Shown piece by piece: positions 40,850 through 47,850 of a DNA stretch of 64,000 nt (position 1 is the first letter of the stretch; the number at the start of each line of letters is the position of its first letter). Source of the DNA: a virus; IMG/VR virus record IMGVR_UViG_3300027675_000004, positions 111,054-175,053 of that record; one strand, 5' to 3'. Below the pieces are notes generated by a model. It made no database searches and had not been told where the DNA came from. It saw nothing but the letters and a program-made list of their open reading frames with translations. The position numbers and the translations under genes are program-made.

Positions 40850-41059
40850 CTATGTTATTTTTGCTTTTTCCTTCTCAATACGATACGCTAGGGCATAGGC
40901 AACATCCATACTTTCATACAAAGCGACTTGCCGTTGCTCATATGGTAATGATTTTAAAAATTCAAGTACCTGTTTTGCGTAGTTGTCTTGTATTGTTTCT
41001 AATGGTTCAAGAAATTTCTGCTGTTCTTTTGTTAATTCTGTACCAAATAATTTTGACAT
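40850..41059 (-). CDS. Small helical protein, 69 aa
   Basis: The protein is mostly helical: MSKLFGTELTKEQQKFLEPL, KQVLEFLKSLPYEQRQVALYE and ALAYRIEKEKAKI. It has an FGxELxxEQQxFL opening common in phage proteins. The next gene starts 1 base before, coupled with the 62-aa gene. Confidence 0.55.
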   Translation of the reverse strand: MSKLFGTELTKEQQKFLEPLETIQDNYAKQVLEFLKSLPYEQRQVALYESMDVAYALAYRIEKEKAKIT

Positions 41060-41248
41060 TTATACAAAACTTGGTATTTGTTCTATTTTTTCTACTTTGC
41101 GTGTCTGACCATTCACGATAATACGCTGGTTTTCTTGGCGAATTGTTATTTTGCATCCTACACAATATTTTGAACTGCATGATTCGCACGCCATTGCTAC
41201 ACGCATCCTCATTTCTTTTTCTTGGATAGCACTATCTTTTATTTTCAT
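41060..41248 (-). CDS. Cys-containing small protein, 62 aa
   Basis: The protein contains CESCSSKYCVGCKITI, a compact four-cysteine motif that probably binds zinc, after a helical N-terminus (MKIKDSAIQEKEMRMRVAM). It ends directly before the 69-aa gene. The role is unknown. Confidence 0.6.
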   Translation of the reverse strand: MKIKDSAIQEKEMRMRVAMACESCSSKYCVGCKITIRQENQRIIVNGQTRKVEKIEQIPSFV

Positions 41249-41259
41249 TTCTCTCTCCT

Positions 41260-41505
41260 TTATTTAGTAATATACGACACTACTTTTTCACCATCAGAAC
41301 GCCAATAACCTAATTCATCATCGTTATGGTACAAACTAATGCTTATGTCATCTTCACTCTCTTTAACCTTTGTACGTAAAACCCTAATTAATTTGGCTGT
41401 CTCCTTTCTCGCTTCAGGAAGCGTAGTAAAAAATGTTTGTTGTGTTTCATACCCGTAATTAGTAGGTCGGATATACTTTACAATATAAATATCGGTTAAT
41501 CGCAT
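41260..41505 (-). CDS. Hypothetical protein, 81 aa
   Basis: The protein begins MRLTDIYIVKYIRPTNYGYE, then TLPEARKETAKLIRVLRTKV and SLYHNDDELGYWRSDG. It combines a strand with a helix and resembles phage proteins with a YIVKY..PTNYGxE opening. No function is known. Confidence 0.55.
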   Translation of the reverse strand: MRLTDIYIVKYIRPTNYGYETQQTFFTTLPEARKETAKLIRVLRTKVKESEDDISISLYHNDDELGYWRSDGEKVVSYITK

Positions 41506-41506
41506 T

Positions 41507-41791
41507 TTATTTAAAGAATAAAATTAAGTGTATTAAACAAAATAATATAGCAATTATCATCCCAAACCAGAAATAACTATTAGTTTGTATTTCTGCTAAT
41601 GGAGTATGTTGAAAAGTAATTTTTTTAGGTTTGAAGTATGGACAAGTTCCATCTTTATTCATTTCGAGTTTACCTGTAAATATAATTTCTCTATTGTACT
41701 GATTCCATTCCCTATATAAGCAATCTTCTCTATCAGGATCAAAATCATACCATTCATTAAGATAATAAACGCAGTCCTTACATTTGTGCAT
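41507..41791 (-). CDS. Cys-rich membrane-anchored protein, 94 aa
   Basis: The N-terminal half has CKDCVYYLNEWYDFD and DREDCLYREW, a zinc-binding-type cysteine set. The C-terminus is a hydrophobic helix (residues about 72-93, YFWFGMIIAILFCLIHLILFF), so the zinc part faces the cytoplasm or exterior from a C-terminal anchor. It may be an envelope sensor or exclusion protein. Confidence 0.6.
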   Translation of the reverse strand: MHKCKDCVYYLNEWYDFDPDREDCLYREWNQYNREIIFTGKLEMNKDGTCPYFKPKKITFQHTPLAEIQTNSYFWFGMIIAILFCLIHLILFFK

Positions 41792-41800
41792 AATTTCTCC

Positions 41801-42007
41801 TTATATAAAATCAATTAAATTAACAAAATCTTTAGGCACCTCTTCTCCATTAAGAATTTCTAATAACATACATCTACTGCATCTGCCATGTCCTAAGTCC
41901 CCTCTTTTACCACCGGCAGAATAGAACCCATTACATAAATTATTATCACTACAAGAAGTTCTTCCATGTTCAGGCTGTAAAATATCAATTAATTCTTTAG
42001 CGGTCAT
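41801..42007 (-). CDS. Cys-containing small protein, 68 aa
   Basis: The protein contains CSDNNLCNGFYSAGGKRGD and GRCSRCMLLEIL, a distribution of cysteines suggesting metal binding. The start MTAKELIDILQPEH is helical. The role is unknown. Confidence 0.55.
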   Translation of the reverse strand: MTAKELIDILQPEHGRTSCSDNNLCNGFYSAGGKRGDLGHGRCSRCMLLEILNGEEVPKDFVNLIDFI

Positions 42008-42037
42008 GTTTATCCTTTTCTTAGTTTTTGTTAATAA

Positions 42038-42247
42038 TTAATAGCCAGGGAGAGCTACATTTTCTTCCCATGGATAAATAATAATAACTTTTTCTTCTGG
42101 GGCACCATGACACGCAATACTATCTATACTGATTGTAGAGTAACTATTACCTTCTTCATCACTCGCAACAAACACTAAAGCATCTCCACTACACTCGCTT
42201 AACAGATCCATTAACTCTTTTACTTTCATTGTTTTTATTTTTTTCAT
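42038..42247 (-). CDS. Small hypothetical protein, 69 aa
   Basis: The protein begins MKKIKTMKVKELMDLLSECS, then GDALVFVASDEEGNSYSTIS. This MKVxELMxxLSxxxxDAxVxV pattern is common in phage proteins as a small alpha-beta domain. Its start overlaps the stop of the 56-aa gene (TAATG). Confidence 0.6.
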   Translation of the reverse strand: MKKIKTMKVKELMDLLSECSGDALVFVASDEEGNSYSTISIDSIACHGAPEEKVIIIYPWEENVALPGY

Positions 42248-42417
42248 TATTCTCTCCTGTATTGAAGTGCCCCTGTTAATTCAGATATAGTTAATATTTT
42301 ATCGCATAAGGGATCAGCTTCTTCAAATATGTTTTCTCTTACTTTTTCTACCGCTTCGTAATAATTCTCCGTCTCTACTACACGTATTGAATAATAAAGT
42401 TTCTTCTCTTGCGCCAT
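42247..42417 (-). CDS. Small hypothetical protein, 56 aa
   Basis: ATG at 42417 to TAA at 42247 encodes MAQEKKLYYSIRVVETENYY, then EAVEKVRENIFEEADPLCDK. It overlaps both neighbours by one base (TAATG). Small alpha-beta fold; no domain is recognised. Confidence 0.55.
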   Translation of the reverse strand: MAQEKKLYYSIRVVETENYYEAVEKVRENIFEEADPLCDKILTISELTGALQYRRE

Positions 42418-42584
42418 TAAACAATATCTCCTTTCTCAGCTTTTTCATAATAACCTGGGTCTTGCGAAAACGCTTCTACCGCATCATTCCACGCTTCATC
42501 AGCGTTTCTACCAACTCCAGATAATATAATTGGAAATTCATATCTGTATTGTTTTATATCAAGTACTTTCCTTGTTTTCCGCAT
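42417..42584 (-). CDS. Small hypothetical protein, 55 aa
   Basis: ATG at 42584 to TAA at 42417 encodes MRKTRKVLDIKQYRYEFPII, then GRNADEAWNDAVEAF. The YRYEFPIILSGxGxxxDEAWxxAVEAF pattern is typical of a family of small phage proteins. The ending AEKGDIV and the overlapping TAATG mark a tight operon. Confidence 0.6.
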   Translation of the reverse strand: MRKTRKVLDIKQYRYEFPIILSGVGRNADEAWNDAVEAFSQDPGYYEKAEKGDIV

Positions 42585-42594
42585 TACTCTGACC

Positions 42595-42753
42595 TCATTT
42601 TTTATAATTACTTTGTTTCATTAAACGTTTCGCCACTAACCAAATATGATTCTTTGGTTTACAATTCTCCTCATAATCTTTTTCCTCATTTAATAACACG
42701 ATATAATCTAATAATGTTATTAAATCATCCTTATTAACTTTTATTGTTGTCAT
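42595..42753 (-). CDS. Small helical protein, 52 aa
   Basis: ATG at 42753 encodes MTTIKVNKDDLITLLDYIVL, then EEKDYEENCKPKNHIWLVAK. An ACCAAGAGAAAGGGGAG leader precedes it. Helical small protein of unknown role. Confidence 0.55.
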   Translation of the reverse strand: MTTIKVNKDDLITLLDYIVLLNEEKDYEENCKPKNHIWLVAKRLMKQSNYKK

Positions 42754-42801
42754 TTTACTCCCCTTTCTCTTGGTTTAAATATTATTAACATTTTTTATTC
42801 C

Positions 42802-42966
42802 CTAATTTTCAGGAATAAAATATTCTATTGGTCTCTCAATTATTACAATAAAACTATGTCCACAATCTAAACATTCTATATGCTCTGTTTCACCATCAAT
42901 AAAATCCCACTCATCAGATGGTTTAATCAAAGTGTTGCACTTAGGGCATAAAATTTCTTTAGCCAT
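42802..42966 (-). CDS. Zinc ribbon protein, 54 aa
   Basis: ATG at 42966 encodes MAKEILCPKCNTLIKPSDEW, then CLDCGHSF near the centre: a clear two-pair CPKC...CLDCGH zinc ribbon like those in small phage transcription or translation modulators. The stop is at 42802. Confidence 0.7.
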   Translation of the reverse strand: MAKEILCPKCNTLIKPSDEWDFIDGETEHIECLDCGHSFIVIIERPIEYFIPEN

Positions 42967-42977
42967 GTTTATCTCCT

Positions 42978-43373
42978 TTATTTATTAATCCCTTCTTCAA
43001 AATCTTCTTGCCCGAAGTCATCCCATTTATAAGGTAGCAGTGATTGTATAACTCTATCTTCTTCCAAACTTATTTTAAGAGGGAGCTTAAATATAGTTTG
43101 AAAGTATTTTTCTAAAGCATTTATATTGCTTCCATATCTCCCTATTAATAACCCTGGATGCAAAAGTGTGAAACAGATTGTTGAGTTTTTAACTTCTATC
43201 CTTGTAATACCTAACATTTCAATATCTGTTCTTGCTTTTTTATACATTTCATCCGTATCTCCTAGAGAATATTTAGCTAAATAAAATCCTTGTAAAGCAT
43301 GTACTACCTCAATAACTTGTCTGTATTGTTTATCTTGTTTTGATTTTATCCATTTTTTAATAAATTTAAACAT
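42978..43373 (-). CDS. KH-domain RNA-binding protein, 131 aa
   Basis: Residues 68-95 (FTLLHPGLLIGRYGSNINALEKYFQ in parts) match a type II KH domain with its GxxG loop as GRYG (78-81), as in ribosomal protein S3 or NusA. The N-terminus is basic and helical; the C-terminus is acidic. The protein likely binds RNA or single-stranded DNA. It is unusual in a phage and might affect translation or transcription elongation. Confidence 0.68.
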   Translation of the reverse strand: MFKFIKKWIKSKQDKQYRQVIEVVHALQGFYLAKYSLGDTDEMYKKARTDIEMLGITRIEVKNSTICFTLLHPGLLIGRYGSNINALEKYFQTIFKLPLKISLEEDRVIQSLLPYKWDDFGQEDFEEGINK

Positions 43374-43454
43374 ATTTCTCTCCTGTTGTTTATTTAAGTT
43401 AATGTTGATATTACCCTGTTTAAGAAGATATTAAACTCCTTATAATACTGTAAC

Positions 43455-43745
43455 TTAAATATTGATTCCTTTCGCTTTCAAAAATTCACCAAAGGTTAAT
43501 TCTTTTACTTTATCAAAACTTTCTATTATCCAATTATCGTCATTATTAGGATCGGGAATGCTTTTTATTAAACTAATATGTTCGGACAGCCGCCCACCAC
43601 ATTGCGAATAAATATCTTTATTAATTAATCTTAAAAAGATACTACCTTTTAATTTTAAATATATTTCTGCTAATCTATCGATGTCGGCATCATTTATTTT
43701 AGTATTAGAGTTCCAATATATATGTTTCATGGCGTTTTTATCCAT
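43455..43745 (-). CDS. Hypothetical protein, 96 aa
   Basis: ATG at 43745 is chosen though GGAG abuts the codon; an in-frame ATG 15 bases further downstream is an alternative start. The protein (MDKNAMKHIYWNSNTKINDA) contains DIDRLAEIYLKLKGS and ends LTFGEFLKAKGINI. The latter is common in phage proteins. Confidence 0.5.
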   Translation of the reverse strand: MDKNAMKHIYWNSNTKINDADIDRLAEIYLKLKGSIFLRLINKDIYSQCGGRLSEHISLIKSIPDPNNDDNWIIESFDKVKELTFGEFLKAKGINI

Positions 43746-43792
43746 CTCCTTTCTAATCAGTGTTTTTTTTAACAACAAAAAGAAATAAAAGT

Positions 43793-44326
43793 TTATTTGT
43801 TTTTAAACAAGGATGAGAAGTTATCAAACATTACTCTATCCTTAAAGAACATAAATCCGTTATCTAAATCTAACCAACCAACAGTATCTTTACCATATCT
43901 GTACTCTGCTAAACTTTCAGCAAATTCAGTCCTTTCTTTACATCGCTCTTCACCCAATGCCATGGTTTTAATCCTTGTTGTTATTTCTAACTTATCGTCA
44001 GTATCACAAATAATATATACTGTTCGTTTACCAGATATAGTATTGATTAAACCATAATTCTTGAAATTATAGTTTATATCTTCGGCAAACATAGTTAAAT
44101 GAGAGCTGTTTTGTGCCATTTGATGTAACGCTTTAGGGATTGCACCAAATTCGTATTCTGCTGAACCCATATAATCGAATTTACAGATTTTAGTCAATAT
44201 CTCCCGCGCTTCTTTTGATAAACCAGTAGCCGAGAGACCATATTTCATTAATGCTTGTATCGGTAATTTTACCTCTTGTAAATAAGGTTTATTTAAACGC
44301 TGTATTAAGTATGAATTTTTTAACAT
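43793..44326 (-). CDS. Phage hypothetical protein (FDYMGSAEYEFGA type), 177 aa
   Basis: The hallmark sequence KICKFDYMGSAEYEFGAIPKAL (in parts: FDYMGSAEYEFGA) is present, as in a wide family of phage and prophage proteins whose function is unknown. The C-terminus GWLDLDNGFMFFKD is also conserved. Length is normal for the family. Confidence 0.75.
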   Translation of the reverse strand: MLKNSYLIQRLNKPYLQEVKLPIQALMKYGLSATGLSKEAREILTKICKFDYMGSAEYEFGAIPKALHQMAQNSSHLTMFAEDINYNFKNYGLINTISGKRTVYIICDTDDKLEITTRIKTMALGEERCKERTEFAESLAEYRYGKDTVGWLDLDNGFMFFKDRVMFDNFSSLFKNK

Positions 44327-44345
44327 GGCTTAATATCCTCCTATA

Positions 44346-44672
44346 TTAGTTTGCGAAATATTTGGATAATCTATCTCGAACTTGAAGTTTATTTTTAATG
44401 TATTTCTTATTAACAACAGCATTTTTTCCCCATATTGGGATCTCCCAATCATCACCTAATCCAGTACAAACTTTAATTCTAACTGTATCCGTCATTTCTT
44501 TTACAACAACATAAACAGCTTGACCATCTGCAAACGGTTCTGTGATATAGCGCCCTACTAAAGTATGATTCTTTTTCGCGGTCTCGTCATTGTGAGTCAG
44601 TTTTTTCCAATTTTCATCCCATTGTTGTATCAAGGTTTCTGCTGAACAAGTAACAAATTTTTTATTCTTCAT
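44346..44672 (-). CDS. Hypothetical protein, 108 aa
   Basis: The protein starts MKNKKFVTCSAETLIQQWDE, has a beta-rich centre (VGRYITEPFADGQAVYVVVK) and a C-terminal helix. The GQAxYxVVKExxxxVxVxxCxGxGDDW pattern occurs in phage proteins. It overlaps the 102-aa gene by 11 bases. Confidence 0.6.
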   Translation of the reverse strand: MKNKKFVTCSAETLIQQWDENWKKLTHNDETAKKNHTLVGRYITEPFADGQAVYVVVKEMTDTVRIKVCTGLGDDWEIPIWGKNAVVNKKYIKNKLQVRDRLSKYFAN

Positions 44673-44970
44673 TTTTCTCCTTTCTTAGTAAGTACTGTTC
44701 ATTAGCACCCTCAGCCTTTGCGATAACTTTCCCCATTGCAATAAATAACCCTTCATATTCTTCATGACGTTGGATAATTGGTAAACAAGTTTTAAGCAGA
44801 TATATTAACTCAGGAGCAGAAGCGATTAAACGAGCGTTAGCCTCACATTCTTTAAAGGGTAGTTCCACAGATTCGATTCCAAAAAAACAACAATTAGCAA
44901 CAATTTTATCTTGTGCTATAATTAAAGTACTGCTACTTACTTCCCATTTACTCTGTGTGTGCTTTACCAT
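44662..44970 (-). CDS. Phage protein (EANARLIASAPELI type), 102 aa
   Basis: The EANARLIASAPELIYLLK motif (residues 41-58) is shared by many phage proteins with a strand-helix fold. The C-terminus ends KAEGANEQYLLRKEKNEE. Function is unknown. It overlaps the 108-aa gene and follows peptide deformylase by 7 bases. Confidence 0.75.
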   Translation of the reverse strand: MVKHTQSKWEVSSSTLIIAQDKIVANCCFFGIESVELPFKECEANARLIASAPELIYLLKTCLPIIQRHEEYEGLFIAMGKVIAKAEGANEQYLLRKEKNEE

Positions 44971-44977
44971 TTTCGTA

Positions 44978-45400
44978 TCACCTCGCTTTGTGTTTACGAT
45001 TAAGTATTGTTAAACCGTTTAAATGGTCTATTTCGTGCTGAATAATTATAGCTTCAAGGCCTAAAGCAACATATAACCCACAGTTGTTACGAAACTTTAT
45101 CTCATTATATCTGTCTGTTAGTATCGTAAATCCAGGCATACTCAAACAACCTTCTCTAAATACAATTTTACCATATTTAGATATTAATTCTGGATTAATT
45201 AAAATATTTTCATTACCTTCAAAATTGTATAATGCTACTTTTTTAAAAACGCCTATCTGATTTGCTGAAAGGCCATATCCTTTCTGCGTAGCAAGCGTAT
45301 CTCTTAAATCTTGAAGTATTACCTCAAGATTTTCACCATTTTCGACCTCTATACAAGGTTTTTGTAACTCTTTAATATTAGTAACAATGGGTTTAATCAT
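44978..45400 (-). CDS. def: Peptide deformylase, 140 aa
   Basis: All three metalloenzyme motifs are present: GLSANQIG (43-50, motif 1), EGCLSMPG (83-90, motif 2 with C85) and QHEIDHLNG (121-129, motif 3 with the HExxH metal site). The length is near the lower end of bacterial enzymes (about 150-170 aa), similar to those of marine phages, with a shortened C-terminus. It removes formyl groups from nascent peptides. Phage deformylases are thought to help produce viral proteins during infection. Confidence 0.93.
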   Translation of the reverse strand: MIKPIVTNIKELQKPCIEVENGENLEVILQDLRDTLATQKGYGLSANQIGVFKKVALYNFEGNENILINPELISKYGKIVFREGCLSMPGFTILTDRYNEIKFRNNCGLYVALGLEAIIIQHEIDHLNGLTILNRKHKAR

Positions 45401-45401
45401 T

Positions 45402-45794
45402 TTATGGTCTTAATGGTAATATTTTCTCATCAGGTTGTGCGAGATTAATCAATGTTGTTTTGGTTTTTGTTTCATATACCTGTACTATCGATAAAATAGA
45501 AAGTAATTCTAATAGTACCCGTCTCATACTTGTTATCCTTGAATAATATAAAAAAGATTTCTTTCTAAATATGCGTAACATTAATTCCCGAAAATTATTT
45601 TCTTTTAAATGTTTAAATACCAGACACGATATATTTTCAATTATATTAATGTCGGTAATATATTGTTCCTCTATACCATTACGCACAGAATATATCTTGC
45701 GTAAATCGTTAAAGGGATTGTTACTTTGTTTATACCATCTCTTAGCATAAAGATAGATATGACTATCTCCATCAAACTCTTTATTTTCCATCAT
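45402..45794 (-). CDS. Hypothetical protein, 130 aa
   Basis: The protein starts MMENKEFDGDSHIYLYAKRW, then YKQSNNPFNDLRKIYSVRNG. It is basic and helical, with an end of KTTLINLAQPDEKILPL. The leader AACCAAGCGAAAGGAG lies directly upstream. Either of two adjacent ATGs may be used. Confidence 0.55.
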   Translation of the reverse strand: MMENKEFDGDSHIYLYAKRWYKQSNNPFNDLRKIYSVRNGIEEQYITDINIIENISCLVFKHLKENNFRELMLRIFRKKSFLYYSRITSMRRVLLELLSILSIVQVYETKTKTTLINLAQPDEKILPLRP

Positions 45795-45836
45795 TACTCC
45801 TTTCGCTTGGTTTAGTTAATACTATCTTCTGTGTCA

Positions 45837-46061
45837 TTATATAAAATTTTTCCAATTTGCGGAATTAGCATCATAATCAGGATGATCTGGGTCATATTTA
45901 TCATTACAAGACGCAATGTACCGCTTGATCCCTTTTGGTTTAAATAAAGGTTTTAGCAGTAATAAAACATTAAAGTAAGATTGTTTACCAGAACAAGAAA
46001 TACAATATCCATACTGGTTATCTTCACCTAACTTAAGCGGTGGTTGGCAGTTGGTCTGCAA
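45837..46061 (-). CDS. Cys-containing hypothetical protein, TTG start, 74 aa
   Basis: The only start in frame is TTG at 46061; the protein has CQPPLKLGEDNQYGYCISCSG, quoted in parts as CQPPLKLG and YGYCISCSG, typical of small phage zinc-type proteins. The ending PDYDANSANWKNFI is acidic and aromatic. The region coding residues 1-9 also forms the 3' arm of the tRNA-like repeat element at 46037-46108, suggesting that recombination placed that element at the gene start and replaced the original ATG. Confidence 0.5.
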   Translation of the reverse strand: MQTNCQPPLKLGEDNQYGYCISCSGKQSYFNVLLLLKPLFKPKGIKRYIASCNDKYDPDHPDYDANSANWKNFI

Positions 46062-46108
46062 CTCTTCTAGGCTCGCACCCTGTCAGGCTACCACGCCACA
46101 ACCACCGC
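46037..46108 (-). repeat. tRNA-like mosaic element (copy C)
   Basis: The minus strand begins with GGCGGTGGTTGTGGCGT, the same 5' module as the elements at 60720 and 63078. A perfect 10-bp stem (46099-46108 with 46037-46046) closes the element. Inside it a short hairpin with a GACA tetraloop lies where an anticodon arm would be. The 3' arm overlaps the 74-aa gene start. It does not fold into a normal tRNA. Confidence 0.5.
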
Positions 46109-46135
46109 CTTGATGGTTATTTTATTAATTATTTA

Positions 46136-46429
46136 TCAAAGATTTAGAGATTTTTTAATCCAATCAACAATATTTTTTGCCTCTCGTAACCCTAATTGTT
46201 CTTTATCCCGCAAAAGTTTTATTGCCGGAATATAATTCCACTCATTTTCTAACAACATTGATTTAACTTCATTAAAATTACGTACCAATATCAAAGGTAA
46301 ACCGTCCACAACACACACTTTCATAGTATCTTCTAATTTATAATCCGCATAAATATCCAAAAGTGTCTGTTTTACTTCTATAATATCGTTAGAAAATATA
46401 GCTTTTGCCAGTTCTTTCTTTATATCCAT
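46136..46429 (-). CDS. Protein with ribosomal L7/L12-like C-terminal end, 97 aa
   Basis: The end AIKLLRDKEQLGLREAKNIVDW resembles the C-terminal domain of L7/L12 (KxxR...GLGLKEAKxLVD). The rest (MDIKKELAKAIFSNDIIEVK) is helical. Phage proteins that borrow this domain may bind translation factors or the ribosome stalk site. The resemblance is short and needs structural comparison. Confidence 0.62.
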   Translation of the reverse strand: MDIKKELAKAIFSNDIIEVKQTLLDIYADYKLEDTMKVCVVDGLPLILVRNFNEVKSMLLENEWNYIPAIKLLRDKEQLGLREAKNIVDWIKKSLNL

Positions 46430-46459
46430 TAGTCCTCCTGGTTATATTTTACTGATTTT

Positions 46460-46714
46460 TTATTTCATAATTTCATCAAATATTATCATATGTATTTCCT
46501 GTTCAGCCATTTCCCATGTATACCAAAGTTGAAGTGGTAACTGTAAAAAGACTCTTTCCTCAATTTTAGAGTAATCAGTATTGCCGAGATAATCAGCTTT
46601 AATGACCCTGCTTTTTTCTATCCGAGTCAATTTCTTTATCAACTCAATATTTTTTTTACCGATTGTGCGCGCCATATTAATAATCTTTCTTGAATGCGAA
46701 TCCCGCATATCCAT
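46460..46714 (-). CDS. Hypothetical protein, 84 aa
   Basis: The protein starts MDMRDSHSRKIINMARTIGK, is basic at its N-terminus and has a more acidic end. It overlaps the 126-aa gene by 38 bases in another frame. An alternative start further downstream (at INMARTIGK) would reduce the overlap. The role is unknown. Confidence 0.5.
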   Translation of the reverse strand: MDMRDSHSRKIINMARTIGKKNIELIKKLTRIEKSRVIKADYLGNTDYSKIEERVFLQLPLQLWYTWEMAEQEIHMIIFDEIMK

Positions 46715-47057
46715 CTTCTTCCGCTTTGTCTTTCAGCTTTAAAAGGTATGCGTGTAATTCTTCCTTTGCATTTTCGTCTGTCTGTGGATCTTTTTTGCAT
46801 GATATAAGTAAGGCGTGTTCATGCTCACTATACGAAAGTTTACCTTTGCATATACCGCATCGTGCCCCATGTTCTTCCGCTTCCTGTATACTATCTGTTG
46901 TTAACATACCACAATTGTTATCGCTCGCATAAACAACATGCCTTGGCGTAATACAATAGGGGTGTGGTACTCCGATACTATCAATTACTATAAAGTTACC
47001 ACTTTTACTTGCTGTTAGTTTATAATAATCCAACTTGTTTGCTATTTGTGTTGTCAT
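46677..47057 (-). CDS. Phage hypothetical protein with Cys pairs, 126 aa
   Basis: The segment SIGVPHPYCITPRHVVYASDN followed by HGARCGICKGKL and EHEHALLISCKKD is seen in phage proteins. CxIC and two other Cys positions could form a metal site. A helical tail (ENAKEELHAYLLKLKDKAEEDG) follows. Function is unknown. Confidence 0.65.
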   Translation of the reverse strand: MTTQIANKLDYYKLTASKSGNFIVIDSIGVPHPYCITPRHVVYASDNNCGMLTTDSIQEAEEHGARCGICKGKLSYSEHEHALLISCKKDPQTDENAKEELHAYLLKLKDKAEEDGYAGFAFKKDY

Positions 47058-47236
47058 AATAACTCTTCCTCTTCTATCGCCTCATCAGCGATATAATTTG
47101 GGTTGTGTAGGACATCTGGACGGAACTTCGACAATTTTAGTTTTACGCATTGAGAACAACCATAAAACAAAAAAATACCACGCGCATCATATTGTGCTTC
47201 TTTTTCTAACCCAGAACCACATTTACATTCACGCAT
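47054..47236 (-). CDS. Zinc-ribbon-type small protein, 60 aa
   Basis: The protein MRECKCGSGLEKEAQYDARG ends its first loop with CKCGSGLE and then has YGCSQCVKLKL, a CxCG...CxxC pair typical of zinc ribbons in phage proteins. The C-terminus is acidic (AIEEEELL). It overlaps the 126-aa gene by 4 bases. Confidence 0.65.
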   Translation of the reverse strand: MRECKCGSGLEKEAQYDARGIFLFYGCSQCVKLKLSKFRPDVLHNPNYIADEAIEEEELL

Positions 47237-47239
47237 TTT

Positions 47240-47440
47240 TTATTTCACAATCTCAATGCCTTGTCTACGCAAACCAGAAACAAGATGTTTTTCCAAAACT
47301 ACTTTCTCCCTGAATAAAGTGAAGTAAGGGAGTACGCTATGCGTATAATCGTATCTACGCATCTTACCCTCTTGCTTGGCTTTCTGTATTATCATATACG
47401 CTAATGTTTTGTAATGTTTGTGCAAGGTTATGTTTAACAT
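47240..47440 (-). CDS. Small helical protein, 66 aa
   Basis: MLNITLHKHYKTLAYMIIQK, KQEGKMRRYDYTHSVLPYFT and RRQGIEIVK make up this basic helical protein. It is probably a small DNA- or RNA-binding protein by charge only. No domain is recognised. Confidence 0.5.
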   Translation of the reverse strand: MLNITLHKHYKTLAYMIIQKAKQEGKMRRYDYTHSVLPYFTLFREKVVLEKHLVSGLRRQGIEIVK

Positions 47441-47459
47441 GGTTTTACCCTCTCTCTTT

Positions 47460-47621
47460 TTATAATTCGTTATTAATTTGTTGTCCTAAAGTAAGAGTAT
47501 CACTACTATAAAATTCGCAGGATAAACTTACATCATCCTCTACTGCACAATTCCAAATGTCGCACCATCCGTTAATTTTGTTATCACAGGTAGCGCAACA
47601 TTTATTACTATTTGGAGCCAC
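47460..47621 (-). CDS. Cys-rich zinc-type protein with GTG start, 53 aa
   Basis: GTG at 47621 follows AGGAGG at 5 bases. The product MAPNSNKCCATCDNKINGWC, then DIWNCAVEDDVSLSCEFY, has five closely spaced cysteines, suggesting zinc binding. A competing ATG in another frame gives only a 27-aa peptide. Confidence 0.6.
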   Translation of the reverse strand: MAPNSNKCCATCDNKINGWCDIWNCAVEDDVSLSCEFYSSDTLTLGQQINNEL

Positions 47622-47661
47622 ATCTACCTCCTTTCGTCCATATGTTTTTATTCACAAAAAG

Positions 47662-47847
47662 TTACAATTCTTTATATTGCTCACCTTGTGTGTGCTCATA
47701 CTCACAATCTGGACAAATAGTCATCAATTGTCTATGCCCGCATTTCTGGCATTTTGTCCAATGGTCTGTGGCAATCGCAATACCGCTTAACATACTCATT
47801 ATTACTATAAAAACCGTAATTAAAAGGTCTACAATAAACTGATACAT
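47662..47847 (-). CDS. Membrane protein with zinc ribbon, 61 aa
   Basis: An N-terminal membrane helix (YQFIVDLLITVFIVIMSMLS, residues 2-21) is followed by CQKCGHRQLMTICPDC, a standard zinc ribbon. Such anchored ribbons could connect membrane and DNA or RNA. The role is unknown. Confidence 0.65.
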   Translation of the reverse strand: MYQFIVDLLITVFIVIMSMLSGIAIATDHWTKCQKCGHRQLMTICPDCEYEHTQGEQYKEL

Positions 47848-47850
47848 CTT

